The notes beneath the pieces are model-generated. The model worked only from the letters and a program-made list of their open reading frames with translations. It was not told the origin of the DNA and did no database searches. From assembly GCF_024400215.1 (NCBI RefSeq), contig NZ_CP053748.1, positions 3,720,001 to 3,784,000 on the forward strand: DNA of 64,000 nucleotides. The letters are read 5' to 3'. This document shows positions 37,368 to 45,444 of the stretch, one piece after another. The first letter of the stretch is position 1. The number at the start of each line of letters is the position of its first letter. This DNA comes from Massilia sp. erpn (GTDB taxonomy: Bacteria; Pseudomonadota; Gammaproteobacteria; Burkholderiales; Burkholderiaceae_D). A program made the position numbers and the translations under genes.

Positions 37368-38090
37368 ATGGCGGCGCTGCGTTTCCTGCTCCGGCTGGCC
37401 TGCATGCTGGCCGCGCTCGCGCCCTTGTGCGCCACGGCCAGCGGCGCCGCGGAGAAGCGCACGCCCTTCCAGATCCGCTGCGAGGACACGATCAGCAAGA
37501 CCGCCTCGGTCATGTCGGCCCAGCAGAACGGCTACTCGGTCAACACCCAGCTCTCCTATAAATCCCTGACGCAGATGAAGGGCGATTACCAGCCCAACAG
37601 CTATGTACTGGGCCTGACGCGCACCGAATCGCGCGTGAAGGTCGGCTGGACCGGCCAGCTGCTGCAGGATCCGGAGAGCGGTTATGAATGCATCGCGCCC
37701 AAGATCGACGTCAAGCTCAGTTATGCCCCGGTGCGCATCTATGTCGGCAATGAGTTCCCGCAAGGCAGTTGCGGCTATGATGTGATCCTGGCGCACGAGA
37801 TGCAGCATATGCGGATCTATATGGATAATCTGCCCAAGGTGGAAGTGGTGGTGCGCGAGGCGCTGATGAAGCGCTTCGGCGACAAGCCGCTGTATGCGCC
37901 ATCGCGTACCGCGCAGGCAGCCTTGAACCATGAGATCAACAGCGGCTGGCTGCCCTTTATCAAGGCCGAGATGGAGAAGGTCGAGGCGCAGCAGGCCAGG
38001 CTGGATTCCCCCGCCGAATATGAACGCCTGGGCAAATCCTGCAATGGCGAGATCCAGACTATTTTGAACAAGACGCGCGGCAGACACTGA
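37368..38090 (+). CDS. secreted protein with HExxH motif, putative metallopeptidase
   Basis: A 240-residue exported protein of no family I recognise. Start at 37368 (four bases after the NUDIX stop) gives a signal peptide (MAALRFLLRLACMLAALAPL, cleavage near ATA or ASG). Mid-protein, VILAHEMQHMRIYMDN carries H143-E144-x-x-H147, the zincin zinc-binding motif in a helical context. A later HEINSGWLPF could offer a third ligand. Four cysteines (RCEDT, YECIA, GSCGY, KSCNG) fit a disulfide-bonded periplasmic protein. The metallopeptidase activity is inferred from this one motif. Confidence 0.7.
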   Translation: MAALRFLLRLACMLAALAPLCATASGAAEKRTPFQIRCEDTISKTASVMSAQQNGYSVNTQLSYKSLTQMKGDYQPNSYVLGLTRTESRVKVGWTGQLLQDPESGYECIAPKIDVKLSYAPVRIYVGNEFPQGSCGYDVILAHEMQHMRIYMDNLPKVEVVVREALMKRFGDKPLYAPSRTAQAALNHEINSGWLPFIKAEMEKVEAQQARLDSPAEYERLGKSCNGEIQTILNKTRGRH

Positions 38091-38101
38091 GCGCATACAA
38101 G

Positions 38102-38818
38102 ATGACAGCAAGCGATAACAAGAATCCCCCGCGGCCGGTGCGCTACTTTGCGCTGATTCCGGCCGCCGGCGTCGGCGCGCGCATGGCCGCTGCCACGCCA
38201 AAACAATACCTGGCGCTGGGCGGCCAGCCGATGCTGGCCCATACCCTGCAAGCCTTCCTCGGCAGCGAGTTGATTACCCATACCTATGTGGTGGTGAGCG
38301 CGGAAGACGGCTATATCGATGCCATCGTGCCACCGTCCGGCGTGACGGTGCTGCGCTGCGGCGGCGCCACCCGCATGGACTCGGTGCTGAACGGCCTGCG
38401 CGCCTTGCGGGACCTTGCCGCCGATGGTGATATGGTGCTGGTGCACGACGCCGCCCGTCCCGGCCTGACGCCGGAACTGATCCGCAAACTGATTGAGGAA
38501 GTGGGCGCGAACCCGGCCGGCGGCCTGCTCGCGCTGCCCGTGGTGGATACCGTGAAAAGCACGCGCGGCGGCGCCGTCGCCACCATCCCGCGCGACGGCA
38601 TGTGGCTGGCGCAGACGCCGCAGATGTTCAGCTATGCGCTGCTGCTGCGCGCGCTGTCCTCGGCGCCCGACGCCAACGCCATCACCGACGACGCCAGCGC
38701 CGTTGAAATGCTGGGCCTCGCGCCGCAGCTGGTGGAAGGCCATCCGCGCAATCTGAAGGTCACGCTGCCGAGCGATATCCGCATCGCAGAAATGTATCTG
38801 GAACAGGACAAGAAATGA
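38102..38818 (+). CDS. ispD: 2-C-methyl-D-erythritol 4-phosphate cytidylyltransferase
   Basis: A 238-residue enzyme of the MEP isoprenoid pathway forming CDP-methylerythritol from CTP and MEP. The nucleotide-binding signature [10 protein letters not shown], the [12 protein letters not shown] segment, the VHDAARP motif and the DDASAVE region are all present. Overlaps ispF by four bases (ATGA), the usual pairing. Confidence 0.96.
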   Translation: MTASDNKNPPRPVRYFALIPAAGVGARMAAATPKQYLALGGQPMLAHTLQAFLGSELITHTYVVVSAEDGYIDAIVPPSGVTVLRCGGATRMDSVLNGLRALRDLAADGDMVLVHDAARPGLTPELIRKLIEEVGANPAGGLLALPVVDTVKSTRGGAVATIPRDGMWLAQTPQMFSYALLLRALSSAPDANAITDDASAVEMLGLAPQLVEGHPRNLKVTLPSDIRIAEMYLEQDKK

Positions 38819-39318
38819 CAGCCACTCCCGCACTCCCATTCCGCATCGGCCAGGGCTACGACTGCCACAAGCTGGTCGAAGGCCGCAAACTGATTTTGGG
38901 CGGCGTCGATATCCCGCACGAAAAAGGCTTGCTGGGCCACTCCGACGCTGACGCCTTGCTGCATGCGATCACCGATGCCATCCTGGGCGCGGCGGCGCTG
39001 GGCGATATCGGCCGCCATTTCCCCGACACCGATCCCACGTTCAAGGGCGCAGATTCGCGCGTGCTGCTGCGCGAAGCGGCCAAGCGCGTGCGCGCCACCG
39101 GTTACGATATCGGCAATATCGACGCCACCATCATTGCCCAGCGGCCGAAGATGGCGCCGCATATCGGCGCCATGGCGGCGCATATCGCCGAGGATCTGGG
39201 CGTAACGGTGGGCCAGGTGAACGTCAAGGCCAAGACCAACGAGAAGATGGGCTATCTGGGCCGCGAGGAAGGCATCAATGCCGAAGCCGTGGCGCTGCTG
39301 GTGCTGCGCCCTGCTTAA
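38815..39318 (+). CDS. ispF: 2-C-methyl-D-erythritol 2,4-cyclodiphosphate synthase
   Basis: A 167-residue trimeric zinc enzyme. Metal ligands are in GQGYDCHKL (Asp, His) and the later [31 protein letters not shown] and [20 protein letters not shown] complete the active site. The usual second residue of the DxH motif is C-flanked here (DCH), as in many homologues. A short N-terminal extension precedes it. Confidence 0.96.
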   Translation: MTATPALPFRIGQGYDCHKLVEGRKLILGGVDIPHEKGLLGHSDADALLHAITDAILGAAALGDIGRHFPDTDPTFKGADSRVLLREAAKRVRATGYDIGNIDATIIAQRPKMAPHIGAMAAHIAEDLGVTVGQVNVKAKTNEKMGYLGREEGINAEAVALLVLRPA

Positions 39319-39974
39319 ACGATTTGGCGTGAATCGATTATGGAGTGATGCGTGTAAGATTTATGCGTGCACACGTCAATTATTTCGATTTGATATTGAG
39401 AGTAAATCAACCTTGGGCTAAGCACGACTGACGATTTATTGTTGCGTGTGGAATTCGCGTCTGATAGCCCAAGCCGCCTATGCTATCGGTATAGCCTTCT
39501 GCGGAAAGTCTCAGTTGTGTTGGAGATGCCTCATAACCATCTCCTTCGGGGCGGAATTGGTATTGTTAGCATTGTGTATGCGCTAAATTTCAATATCGGC
39601 TGCTCCCGCGATATTGTAGCCAGGAATCGTTCTTCCCATATTCTAAGCTGTGCCGTGAGCCGTTCAAGGGGTGAAGTTGTTGGGATAGTGTCGAATGGTT
39701 TGATCAGATGAGATAAAACCAAGCGGGTATCCAGCGCCATGGTTGACCAGTGCATTATCAAAATCTGAAAATGTAGATGAGCTGGGTACTGCGCCCCAGT
39801 GTTGTCTACTCGTCCAGCTATCTAAAGCGGACTTATTTCGTCCGGCTTGATGTGCCCTCCTAATGTCACTACGCACAACCGTGCCAGAGATCCAGCAGAG
39901 GTGTTGGTTCCATCGGGGGCTGCGTAAATTCCCACCCCGGCCACATGACTGCTTGTCAGATTTAGATGGACACT
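39319..39974. other. AT-rich non-coding stretch, possible gene remnants
   Basis: About 650 bases of markedly lower GC than the rest of the window. Minus-strand frames at 39664-39978 and 39531-39761 overlap and read like fragments (SSSTFSDFDNALVNHGAGYP in one, ALDTRLVLSHLIKPFDTIPT in the other), with no ribosome sites. I cannot name a parent gene. It could be a decayed horizontally acquired gene or simply non-coding DNA. Confidence 0.45.
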
Positions 39975-40436
39975 TCATTCAATAAAATTTGGATGGATAA
40001 TGATGCTTTGAATTTTTTTGTTATCGAATATCGCTCTTCCGGTGTCGTTCTCGCAGAAAAATTTGTGTTCCTTATTTTTGAGAATTACCTTGTTTTTTAT
40101 AAAGTAAGGGATTGCGTTGTCCTTGAAATGGTCAAGTTTCAATGTTAATTCCAGCAGATAAATCTTATCTTTATTTTTGAAAAAATATACCCTAAATTGC
40201 CTATTTTCCAGTGCGAATTTTTCCCTTCCGCCGTTCTCTGTGATAGTGGTTGCGGAAGATAATTTGTCTTGAATATATGCGAGCGCTTGATAATATCTAG
40301 CGTAAATAAAGTCGCAGCTTAGCTCATTTTCTTCCTCTGCCGAGGGCGAGGTATAGTGGCCGTTCTGTGGATTACTTGGTGTGCTGAAAATAAGGAATGT
40401 TGCAAAAAGCAATGAATTGATAGTACTGTGGCGCAT
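39975..40436 (-). CDS. AT-rich secreted orphan protein, 153 aa
   Basis: Begins MRHSTINSLLFATFLIFSTP, a signal-peptide-like start, behind an excellent ribosome site (AAGGAGATTTC before the ATG). The mature part is rich in K, N, I and F (RVYFFKNKDKIYLLELTL, FIKNKVILKNKEHKFFCEN), quite unlike the alanine/arginine-rich neighbours, and has two cysteines. No family recognised. Base and codon use point to horizontal acquisition. A periplasmic immunity-like or structural role is possible but unsupported. Confidence 0.65.
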   Translation of the reverse strand: MRHSTINSLLFATFLIFSTPSNPQNGHYTSPSAEEENELSCDFIYARYYQALAYIQDKLSSATTITENGGREKFALENRQFRVYFFKNKDKIYLLELTLKLDHFKDNAIPYFIKNKVILKNKEHKFFCENDTGRAIFDNKKIQSIIIHPNFIE

Positions 40437-40820
40437 GAAATCTCCTTTTGGTTATATGATTTCATACTTTGGAATCAGGATTCTTGCTAAATGTAACGGA
40501 GGTGGAGATTGGAGCTTTCTCTCTAATTCCAAAGTTTCTCATGCCTTGCGCAAAAGGGAAGGAGGATGGCTGGGGAATCGTCAGGATGGAAGGAGGGGCT
40601 GTAAAGCTATCTGCGGAATATCCCTAGGTTCTCTCAATTTTCTATATGGAGGCGTGAACTTAGGGATGGATTGTAGGGGGATCTCAGGTTTGTGCTGCCA
40701 TACATCGCCGATAGGTTGATTAGCCGGCCCTCGAGACAGTGAGTGTGCCCACATTGGTCCGTCGCTGTGATTAGATGGACGCTAACGAATTCTGGGCTTC
40801 GAACCATGGTGACCCGCTGA
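40437..40820. other. intergenic stretch of mixed composition
   Basis: Right part of the AT-rich island. A plus-strand frame at 40438-40719 lacks a convincing ribosome site and resembles nothing I know. The composition returns to the genome average near 40800. The promoter of the minus-strand orphan gene must lie at its left end. Confidence 0.4.
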
Positions 40821-41237
40821 TCAGCGCAGCTGCATCGCCTTGCGGTAAGGCGCGATCGGCGGACGCGGGAACTGGGCCGAGGCATAGCTGTTGCGGAAGC
40901 ACTGGGCCTTGCTGTTTTCCACATCGGTCATGCTTTGCGTGACCTTGCCGCTGGCATCGAGCAGCAGGATGATGGTCACGGGATATTTCGACTTCTCGTG
41001 GCAGCCGCCTTTTTCGTCGAGCTTGTTGGCGTTGTTGAAGCGGATCGATTCCTCTTCATACTTCGCCACTTTCTCGTTCGGGAACTGGGCATTGAACCTG
41101 GCCATTTCGCCAGCGAATTCCGGATTTTTCGGCGCAGGAGCCTCGTCCTGGGCGGAGGTGGTGGACGGCGTGGTTTGGCAGCCGGTGGCGAGGACAATCG
41201 CGCACAAGGCGCCGAATTTATAGAGGTGAGTGCGCAA
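40821..41237 (-). CDS. small lipoprotein with TonB C-terminus-like domain
   Basis: The open frame runs further upstream without an ATG in the right place. A TTG at 41237 behind GGGAG (about eight bases) gives LRTHLYKFGALCAIVLATGC, a lipoprotein signal with lipobox LATGC. The mature 120 residues contain a charged linker and a domain YPVTIILLLDASGKVTQSM followed by CFRNSYASAQFPRPP, which looks like the small alpha/beta TonB C-terminal fold. Total length is 138. Expected as a periplasmic lipoprotein; function unknown. Confidence 0.65.
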   Translation of the reverse strand: MRTHLYKFGALCAIVLATGCQTTPSTTSAQDEAPAPKNPEFAGEMARFNAQFPNEKVAKYEEESIRFNNANKLDEKGGCHEKSKYPVTIILLLDASGKVTQSMTDVENSKAQCFRNSYASAQFPRPPIAPYRKAMQLR

Positions 41238-41430
41238 GCATATTCTCCCAAGTGAATGAATGCGACCGCTGGCTTGGGCGGCATGGCGAAGGCCGGCTGA
41301 TCCGGCCGACTTTGCTCGCATTGTATAAGGCCAGCCCATCCCGCCGCGCACGATAGGTCGCAGGTGCGTGCCAGCTCAGCACTGGCAGAAGTAGGGTAAT
41401 ATTGGCAAGATTGATTTTTGCTTAATTACT

Positions 41431-41667
41431 ATGAATGGACTTATTGCGCTGACGGTGCTGTTTTGTCTGATATGCGGCCCGCTCGCGGGCTGGATTAATT
41501 ACAGGCACCATGGGAAGTTTGAGCCTGGGAACGAATGGGCCTATTACGCGAAGCTGAAACGGGAAGGCCACCGTGACGGCAAGATCATGATGGCGCTGAC
41601 CTATTTGGGCATCGCCCTGATTATCGCCACGCTGGCCTTCGGTTATATCGCGCTGCTGCGCGCCTGA
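41431..41667 (+). CDS. small inner-membrane protein, 78 aa
   Basis: Two predicted helices (about 3-22, LIALTVLFCLICGPLAGWIN, and 54-76, YLGIALIIATLAFGYIALL) flank a charged cytoplasmic or periplasmic loop (KFEPGNEWAYYAKLKREGHR). No recognised family. No strong ribosome site is seen, and the gene ends five bases before the convergent thioesterase gene. Confidence 0.55.
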   Translation: MNGLIALTVLFCLICGPLAGWINYRHHGKFEPGNEWAYYAKLKREGHRDGKIMMALTYLGIALIIATLAFGYIALLRA

Positions 41668-41671
41668 AGCC

Positions 41672-42196
41672 TCAGATCGGGAAGATCAGGCAGGTGGTGG
41701 TGGCGTGGGCGTAGAGCTTGCCGTTGGCGTCGGTGATGCGGCCCTCGGCGATGCCGACCTGGCCGCCGACGCTGATGACGCGGCCTTCGGCGCGGATCGG
41801 GCCGGTCTTGTCGCTCAGGGCGCGGATGAAGTTTACCTTCAGTTCCAGCGTGGTATAGCCTTTGCCGGGCGGCAGGCAGCTGTGCACGGCGCAGCCGACC
41901 GCGGTGTCGAGCAGGGTGGCCGCGTAGCCGCCGTGCACGCTGCCGCTGGGATTGAAGTGCTGGGCGCCGGGCCGGCCCTGGAACAGGGTGCGGCCTTCGC
42001 TGACCGCGATCGGGGTCATACCCAGCAGTTCCAGCATCGGTGCCGGCGGCAGGTCGCCATTGCCTATCCCTTGCAGAAATGCCAGGCCGCTGCTGCCGCG
42101 CAGCTTGTCGAGTCCCGCCACGCCAGGTTCCGCCAGGCGCGCGCGCATTGCCGCCTCGTCGCTCAGCCAGCTTGCCGCCGTCTCTTGTGCTTCCAT
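41672..42196 (-). CDS. PaaI-family hotdog thioesterase
   Basis: A 174-residue acyl-CoA thioesterase of the PaaI/YbgC-like hotdog fold. The start at 42196 is preferred because GGAGG lies eight bases before it. The family motif SGSVHGGYAATLLDTAVGCA (active-site HGG and D) and the following TLELKVNFIRAL strand are typical. Divergently transcribed from a MarR-type regulator across a pair of palindromes, so it is probably the regulator's target. Confidence 0.87.
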   Translation of the reverse strand: MEAQETAASWLSDEAAMRARLAEPGVAGLDKLRGSSGLAFLQGIGNGDLPPAPMLELLGMTPIAVSEGRTLFQGRPGAQHFNPSGSVHGGYAATLLDTAVGCAVHSCLPPGKGYTTLELKVNFIRALSDKTGPIRAEGRVISVGGQVGIAEGRITDANGKLYAHATTTCLIFPI

Positions 42197-42217
42197 GCCG
42201 TCGTCCTCCAAAAATAG

Positions 42218-42229
42218 GTGTAGCTACAC
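42218..42229. promoter_or_regulatory. palindromic operator, site 1 (thioesterase/marR)
   Basis: Perfect 12-base palindrome GTGTAGCTACAC. It lies 22 bases upstream of the thioesterase start and directly next to a TATAAT hexamer (42230-42235) on the plus strand that could be the -10 element of the regulator gene. Confidence 0.7.
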
Positions 42230-42251
42230 TATAATGCAATTTAAATAATCC

Positions 42252-42263
42252 GTGTATTTACAC
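42252..42263. promoter_or_regulatory. palindromic operator, site 2 (thioesterase/marR)
   Basis: GTGTATTTACAC: arms GTGTA and TACAC around a TT centre, the same arms as site 1. The two centres are 34 bases apart, just over three helical turns, which suits two MarR dimers on one DNA face. Site 2 lies downstream of the TATAAT, where binding would block the regulator's own promoter. Confidence 0.65.
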
Positions 42264-42287
42264 CTGCTTTTAGCCTTTTGCGTTCAA

Positions 42288-42737
42288 ATGATGCTCCAGA
42301 CCAGCCTCGCCATTCCCTGCACCTGCTTCCAACTGCGCAAGCTGACGCGCACCGTCACGCGCTTTTACGACCAGCGCCTGCTGGCCCAGGCGGGCTTGAA
42401 GAATACCCAGTTCTCGCTCCTGAGCCATGTGCTGCAACTGTCCCTGCCCATGGCGCGACTGGCGGCCGAAATGGGCATGGAACGCACCACGCTGACGCGC
42501 AATCTGCGGCCCATGATCGAGGCGGGCTGGGTCGAGCTGCAGGCGGGTGGCGATCCGCGCCAACGCATCGTCGCCATCACGGCGGCAGGGCGCGAGGTGC
42601 AGCGCGCCGCCCGTCCGGCCTGGCGCGCGGCGCAGAAGGAGCTGGAGGCGCTGCTCGGCGCGCAGGCCGTGGCCAGCCTGCATGGCGATATCGAGCATGC
42701 GCTGGCACGCTTGACGGAATTTCTCGACGGTAACTAA
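42288..42737 (+). CDS. MarR-family transcriptional regulator
   Basis: About 149 residues. The winged helix is at roughly 35-105, with NTQFSLLSHVLQLSLPMARL and the recognition region MGMERTTLTRNLRPMIEAGW. Wing residues GDPRQRIVAITAAGREVQR follow. The longer frame starts at a GTG inside operator site 2, so the ATG at 42288 or 42291 is more likely; neither has a good ribosome site. Presumably represses itself and the divergent thioesterase gene. Confidence 0.85.
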   Translation: MMLQTSLAIPCTCFQLRKLTRTVTRFYDQRLLAQAGLKNTQFSLLSHVLQLSLPMARLAAEMGMERTTLTRNLRPMIEAGWVELQAGGDPRQRIVAITAAGREVQRAARPAWRAAQKELEALLGAQAVASLHGDIEHALARLTEFLDGN

Positions 42738-42782
42738 TCTCTCCTGCTACCATATCGTATTGGCTTGATAACAGGAGGCGGC

Positions 42783-43085
42783 GTGGCGCGCGACATTTAT
42801 GCCTACCGCGATGTGGCGGTGGAATCGTTCGAACAGAGTGGCGCGGTGCGGGTGCGTCCGGTGAATGGACAGGCTTACAGCTCCGAGCTGCGGGTCGAAT
42901 GTTCGCGGCGCCTGCGCGATACCGCCGTCTACCCGCTGGGCAGTTATTTCCTGGTGTCGGCCAAGCTGACCGACCGGCTGGGCGGCATGCCCTTCCTGTA
43001 TGTCTACCATGGCGATCCGGTCCAGGCGATGACGGCGCAGCAGACCAAAGCCTTCCTGGCCGAGTACCGGCGCCGCCGCATTTGA
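42783..43085 (+). CDS. hypothetical protein, 100 aa
   Basis: Starts at GTG 42783 behind AGGAGG (short four-base spacing); the frame can be extended six codons to a TTG. Sequence is mixed alpha/beta with no signal peptide: SELRVECSRRLRDTAVYPLG and YFLVSAKLTDRLGGMPFLYV. I do not recognise a family. It lies 45 bases after the MarR gene and 21 before the next secreted protein. Confidence 0.65.
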   Translation: MARDIYAYRDVAVESFEQSGAVRVRPVNGQAYSSELRVECSRRLRDTAVYPLGSYFLVSAKLTDRLGGMPFLYVYHGDPVQAMTAQQTKAFLAEYRRRRI

Positions 43086-43106
43086 ACTTGTTGGGAGCCC
43101 AAACGA

Positions 43107-44087
43107 ATGAAAGCCCTGAAAACGCAGGCGGCGCTGGCCCTGGGCGCCACGCTGCTGATTGCCGGTCCCGCCCTGGCCCAGGAGGCGGGCGAGTTCGAGC
43201 TGCCCGCCGCCAGCGATCTGCTGGTGCTGGCCTTCCCCAAATGGCAGGATGAAACTGCGGGCCGTGTGCAGGCGGTGAAGCTGTCCAGCGGCCATCCTGA
43301 TTGGACCGGCGCCGCGGCCGAGGCGCTGCCGGCGTCCGCGCGCAAGGGCAAGCCACGCCAGGTCAAGCGCGCCGCGCCGGCCAAGGCGGTGAGCCAGAGC
43401 GTGATCGTGGAGCCTGCCTTTGTCAGCCGTCTGGGAGAGAAGCGCTATGTGCTGATTGCGCGCATGAGCAAAGCCACGGTCGATGGCATGCCGGAAAGCA
43501 GCCATGGCACGCCGGTCGCGCTGGCCGCCTACACCTTCGAAACTAGCAAGAGCGGCTGGAAGCTGGTGCAGCGCCAGGAGCCGCTGGCCTATGTGGGGTA
43601 TGAGTCGCAGGCCGATATCCAGCCGCTGCAGCTGTCGGCGCAGCGCATGGGATTGAGTGCGAGCTACGGCAGCTGCTGGCAGGGCCATTGCAACGAGTGG
43701 CTGTCGCTGTATGAATTCGGCAAGGACAAGGTCAATCCCGCGCCCATCCTGGAACTGCAACTGAACGACAGCAATGCCTATAGCCTGCCCGACTGCCTGG
43801 GACGTTTGCAGGAGGTGGTGCGGGAATTCCGCGGCCGCGTCGATGGCGGCTACGACGAGCCGAATCCGGCGCACGATTGCGCGGTGCTGCGCGGCGACTG
43901 GAGCGTGTCGACTTCGGCCCAGCAGCCGGGCGATATCACGGTGCGCTATACAGGCGCCGTCAGCGAGGGCGGCAAGCATGGCGTGCAGCCGGCGGCCGAA
44001 GTGGACCAGCTGCTGCGGCTGCAATACCGCAATGGCAAGTACCTGCCGGTGGCGGGCCGCAGCCCGATCGTCAAGCCCTGGCGTTGA
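43107..44087 (+). CDS. secreted hypothetical protein, 326 aa
   Basis: Signal peptide MKALKTQAALALGATLLIAG with cleavage after ALA-QE. The mature protein is rich in beta-type segments and has four cysteines (SCWQGHCNEW, LPDCLG, AHDCAV), so a disulfide-bonded periplasmic protein is likely. The C-terminal part (PAAEVDQLLRLQYRNGKYLP) is repetitive in L and Y. No family recognised. It ends before a symmetric hairpin shared with the convergent MFS gene. Confidence 0.7.
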   Translation: MKALKTQAALALGATLLIAGPALAQEAGEFELPAASDLLVLAFPKWQDETAGRVQAVKLSSGHPDWTGAAAEALPASARKGKPRQVKRAAPAKAVSQSVIVEPAFVSRLGEKRYVLIARMSKATVDGMPESSHGTPVALAAYTFETSKSGWKLVQRQEPLAYVGYESQADIQPLQLSAQRMGLSASYGSCWQGHCNEWLSLYEFGKDKVNPAPILELQLNDSNAYSLPDCLGRLQEVVREFRGRVDGGYDEPNPAHDCAVLRGDWSVSTSAQQPGDITVRYTGAVSEGGKHGVQPAAEVDQLLRLQYRNGKYLPVAGRSPIVKPWR

Positions 44088-44095
44088 ACGGGTTT

Positions 44096-44113
44096 CCGGA
44101 CGCGCGCGTCCGG
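44096..44113. terminator. bidirectional terminator-like hairpin
   Basis: Arms CCGGACG (44096-44102) and CGTCCGG (44107-44113) around CGCG, located between two convergent genes (stops at 44087 and 44125). A short A run (GAAAAA) lies on the plus-strand right side, giving a T run for the minus-strand gene, but it is on the proximal side for that direction. Moderate evidence. Confidence 0.5.
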
Positions 44114-44124
44114 GCCTGAAAAAC

Positions 44125-45360
44125 TTAATGCACCACGTGCAGGCGGCTCGCAAAACGGCGCGGGCTGCCGAACTTCAGCATGACAAAGACGGTGGCGGCG
44201 GCGAACGACCCGCCGAGGAACATGGCGCTGAACAGACCGAAGTGGTCGACCGCCACGCCGCCGACGGCGGCGCCGCTGGCCAGCGCCACCTGGGCGGTGG
44301 CGACGAACAGGGCGCCGCCCGAGTCCATCGCATCCGGCGCCGATTTCATCATCCAGCTCTGCACCGAAATCGGCATCGCGCCAAAGGCCAGGCCCCAGAT
44401 GGACACCAGCACCGTGGCCGCCAGCGGATCGGCGCCCAGCAGCGGCAGGCTGGCCGTGGCCAGGCCCATCACCAGGGCGGTGCCGGTCAGCGCGCCGCGC
44501 ACGCTTTTCTCCGCGATCCAGCCGCCGAGGATATTGCCGAAGAAGCCCGTCACGCCATAGGCCAGCAGCAGGGCGCTGATGGTCTTCGCATTCATGCGCG
44601 TGACCTGCTCCAGGAAGGGCGAGATATAGGTATAGGCCGAGAACTGGGCCACGAAAATCAGCAGCGTGGCGATCAGGCCGATGCGCGCCTTGGGAATGTG
44701 CAGCAGCTGCGGCAGGTCGCGCAGGGCGACACCGCGGTTGACCGGCAGCTTGGGCAGCAGCAGGAGCTGGGTCAGCAGCACCACCACGGCCACGCCGGCC
44801 GCGGCGCCGAAGGCCACGCGCCAGCCCATGATGTCGCCCAGCAGCGCGCCGGCCGGCACGCCGGCCACGGTGCCGAGCGAGACGCCGGCAAAGATCAGGG
44901 AATTGGCGCGCGTGGCGTACTGCAGCGACACCAGGCGCGGCCCGACCGCCAGGCCCACGGCCCAGAAGCCGCCGACGGCCACGCCGAGCAGGGCGCGTCC
45001 GGCCAGCACCCAGGCAAAGTTCGGCGCCAGCGCCACCACCAGATTCGAGACGAAGAGCAGAGAGAGCAGGCTGAGCAGCACGATGCGGCGGTCGGCCTTG
45101 CCCACGCCGATGGTCACGGCCAGGGCGGAGAGGGCGGCGATATAGCCGGGCATCGTGACCAGCAGGCCGGCCTGGCCTTCGCTGATGCGCAGTTCGGCGG
45201 CGATCTGCGGCAGCAGGCCGACCGGCAGGAATTCGGTGGTGACGAGGGCGAAAGCGCCGACGCCGACGGACAGCACGGCCAGCCAGGTGGCCAGCGACGG
45301 TTTGGGCGCGGGGCTGGCGGCGCTGAAATCGGCCGCCGGGGCGCTGGAGGTGGACTGCAT
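44125..45360 (-). CDS. MFS transporter, AraJ/SotB-like drug or sugar efflux
   Basis: A 411-residue 12-helix major facilitator of the DHA1 family. The N-terminal segment VGVGAFALVTTEFLPVGLLP, the motif A region GVGKADRRIVLLSLL and the motif C-like VSLGTVAGVPAGALLGDIMG are typical. An N-terminal extension of about 30 residues is alanine/proline rich. Transcribed divergently from a TetR-type regulator with two operator-like palindromes between them, so it is likely repressed by it and induced by the pump's substrate. Confidence 0.88.
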   Translation of the reverse strand: MQSTSSAPAADFSAASPAPKPSLATWLAVLSVGVGAFALVTTEFLPVGLLPQIAAELRISEGQAGLLVTMPGYIAALSALAVTIGVGKADRRIVLLSLLSLLFVSNLVVALAPNFAWVLAGRALLGVAVGGFWAVGLAVGPRLVSLQYATRANSLIFAGVSLGTVAGVPAGALLGDIMGWRVAFGAAAGVAVVVLLTQLLLLPKLPVNRGVALRDLPQLLHIPKARIGLIATLLIFVAQFSAYTYISPFLEQVTRMNAKTISALLLAYGVTGFFGNILGGWIAEKSVRGALTGTALVMGLATASLPLLGADPLAATVLVSIWGLAFGAMPISVQSWMMKSAPDAMDSGGALFVATAQVALASGAAVGGVAVDHFGLFSAMFLGGSFAAATVFVMLKFGSPRRFASRLHVVH

Positions 45361-45380
45361 GGACTGCTCCTTGAATTTTT

Positions 45381-45392
45381 AACTGGTCGGTT
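45381..45392. promoter_or_regulatory. TetR-type operator half, proximal to the MFS gene
   Basis: AACTGGTCGGTT, a near-palindrome of the form AACYG-NN-CGGTT, matching the second copy at 45433-45444. It lies 20 bases upstream of the MFS start and just downstream of the MFS -10 element. Confidence 0.6.
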
Positions 45393-45394
45393 AT

Positions 45395-45422
45395 AATCTA
45401 CTTATGCGATGATGGGTGTCAA
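45395..45422 (-). promoter_or_regulatory. promoter of the MFS gene
   Basis: On the minus strand, a consensus TTGACA (45417-45422) is followed after 16 bases by TAGATT (45395-45400). The oppositely directed TATAAT (45392-45397) could serve the regulator gene. Operator copies flank this promoter on both sides. Confidence 0.6.
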
Positions 45423-45432
45423 GAACTTTTTT

Positions 45433-45444
45433 AACCGAACGGTA
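45433..45444. promoter_or_regulatory. TetR-type operator half, overlapping the regulator start
   Basis: AACCGAACGGTA, near-palindromic, sharing AACYG-NN-CGGT with the copy at 45381-45392; the centres are 52 bases apart (about five turns). It abuts the regulator's ATG, suggesting autorepression. Confidence 0.6.

Noticed and set aside
39439..39711. 90-codon plus-strand ORF in the AT-rich island
   Set aside because: No ribosome site, no recognisable product, and overlaps minus-strand fragments of similar weakness.
43774..45396. 540-codon plus-strand frame spanning a secreted protein gene end and the MFS antisense strand
   Set aside because: Covers two well-supported genes in other frames and a terminator; no ribosome site or domain.
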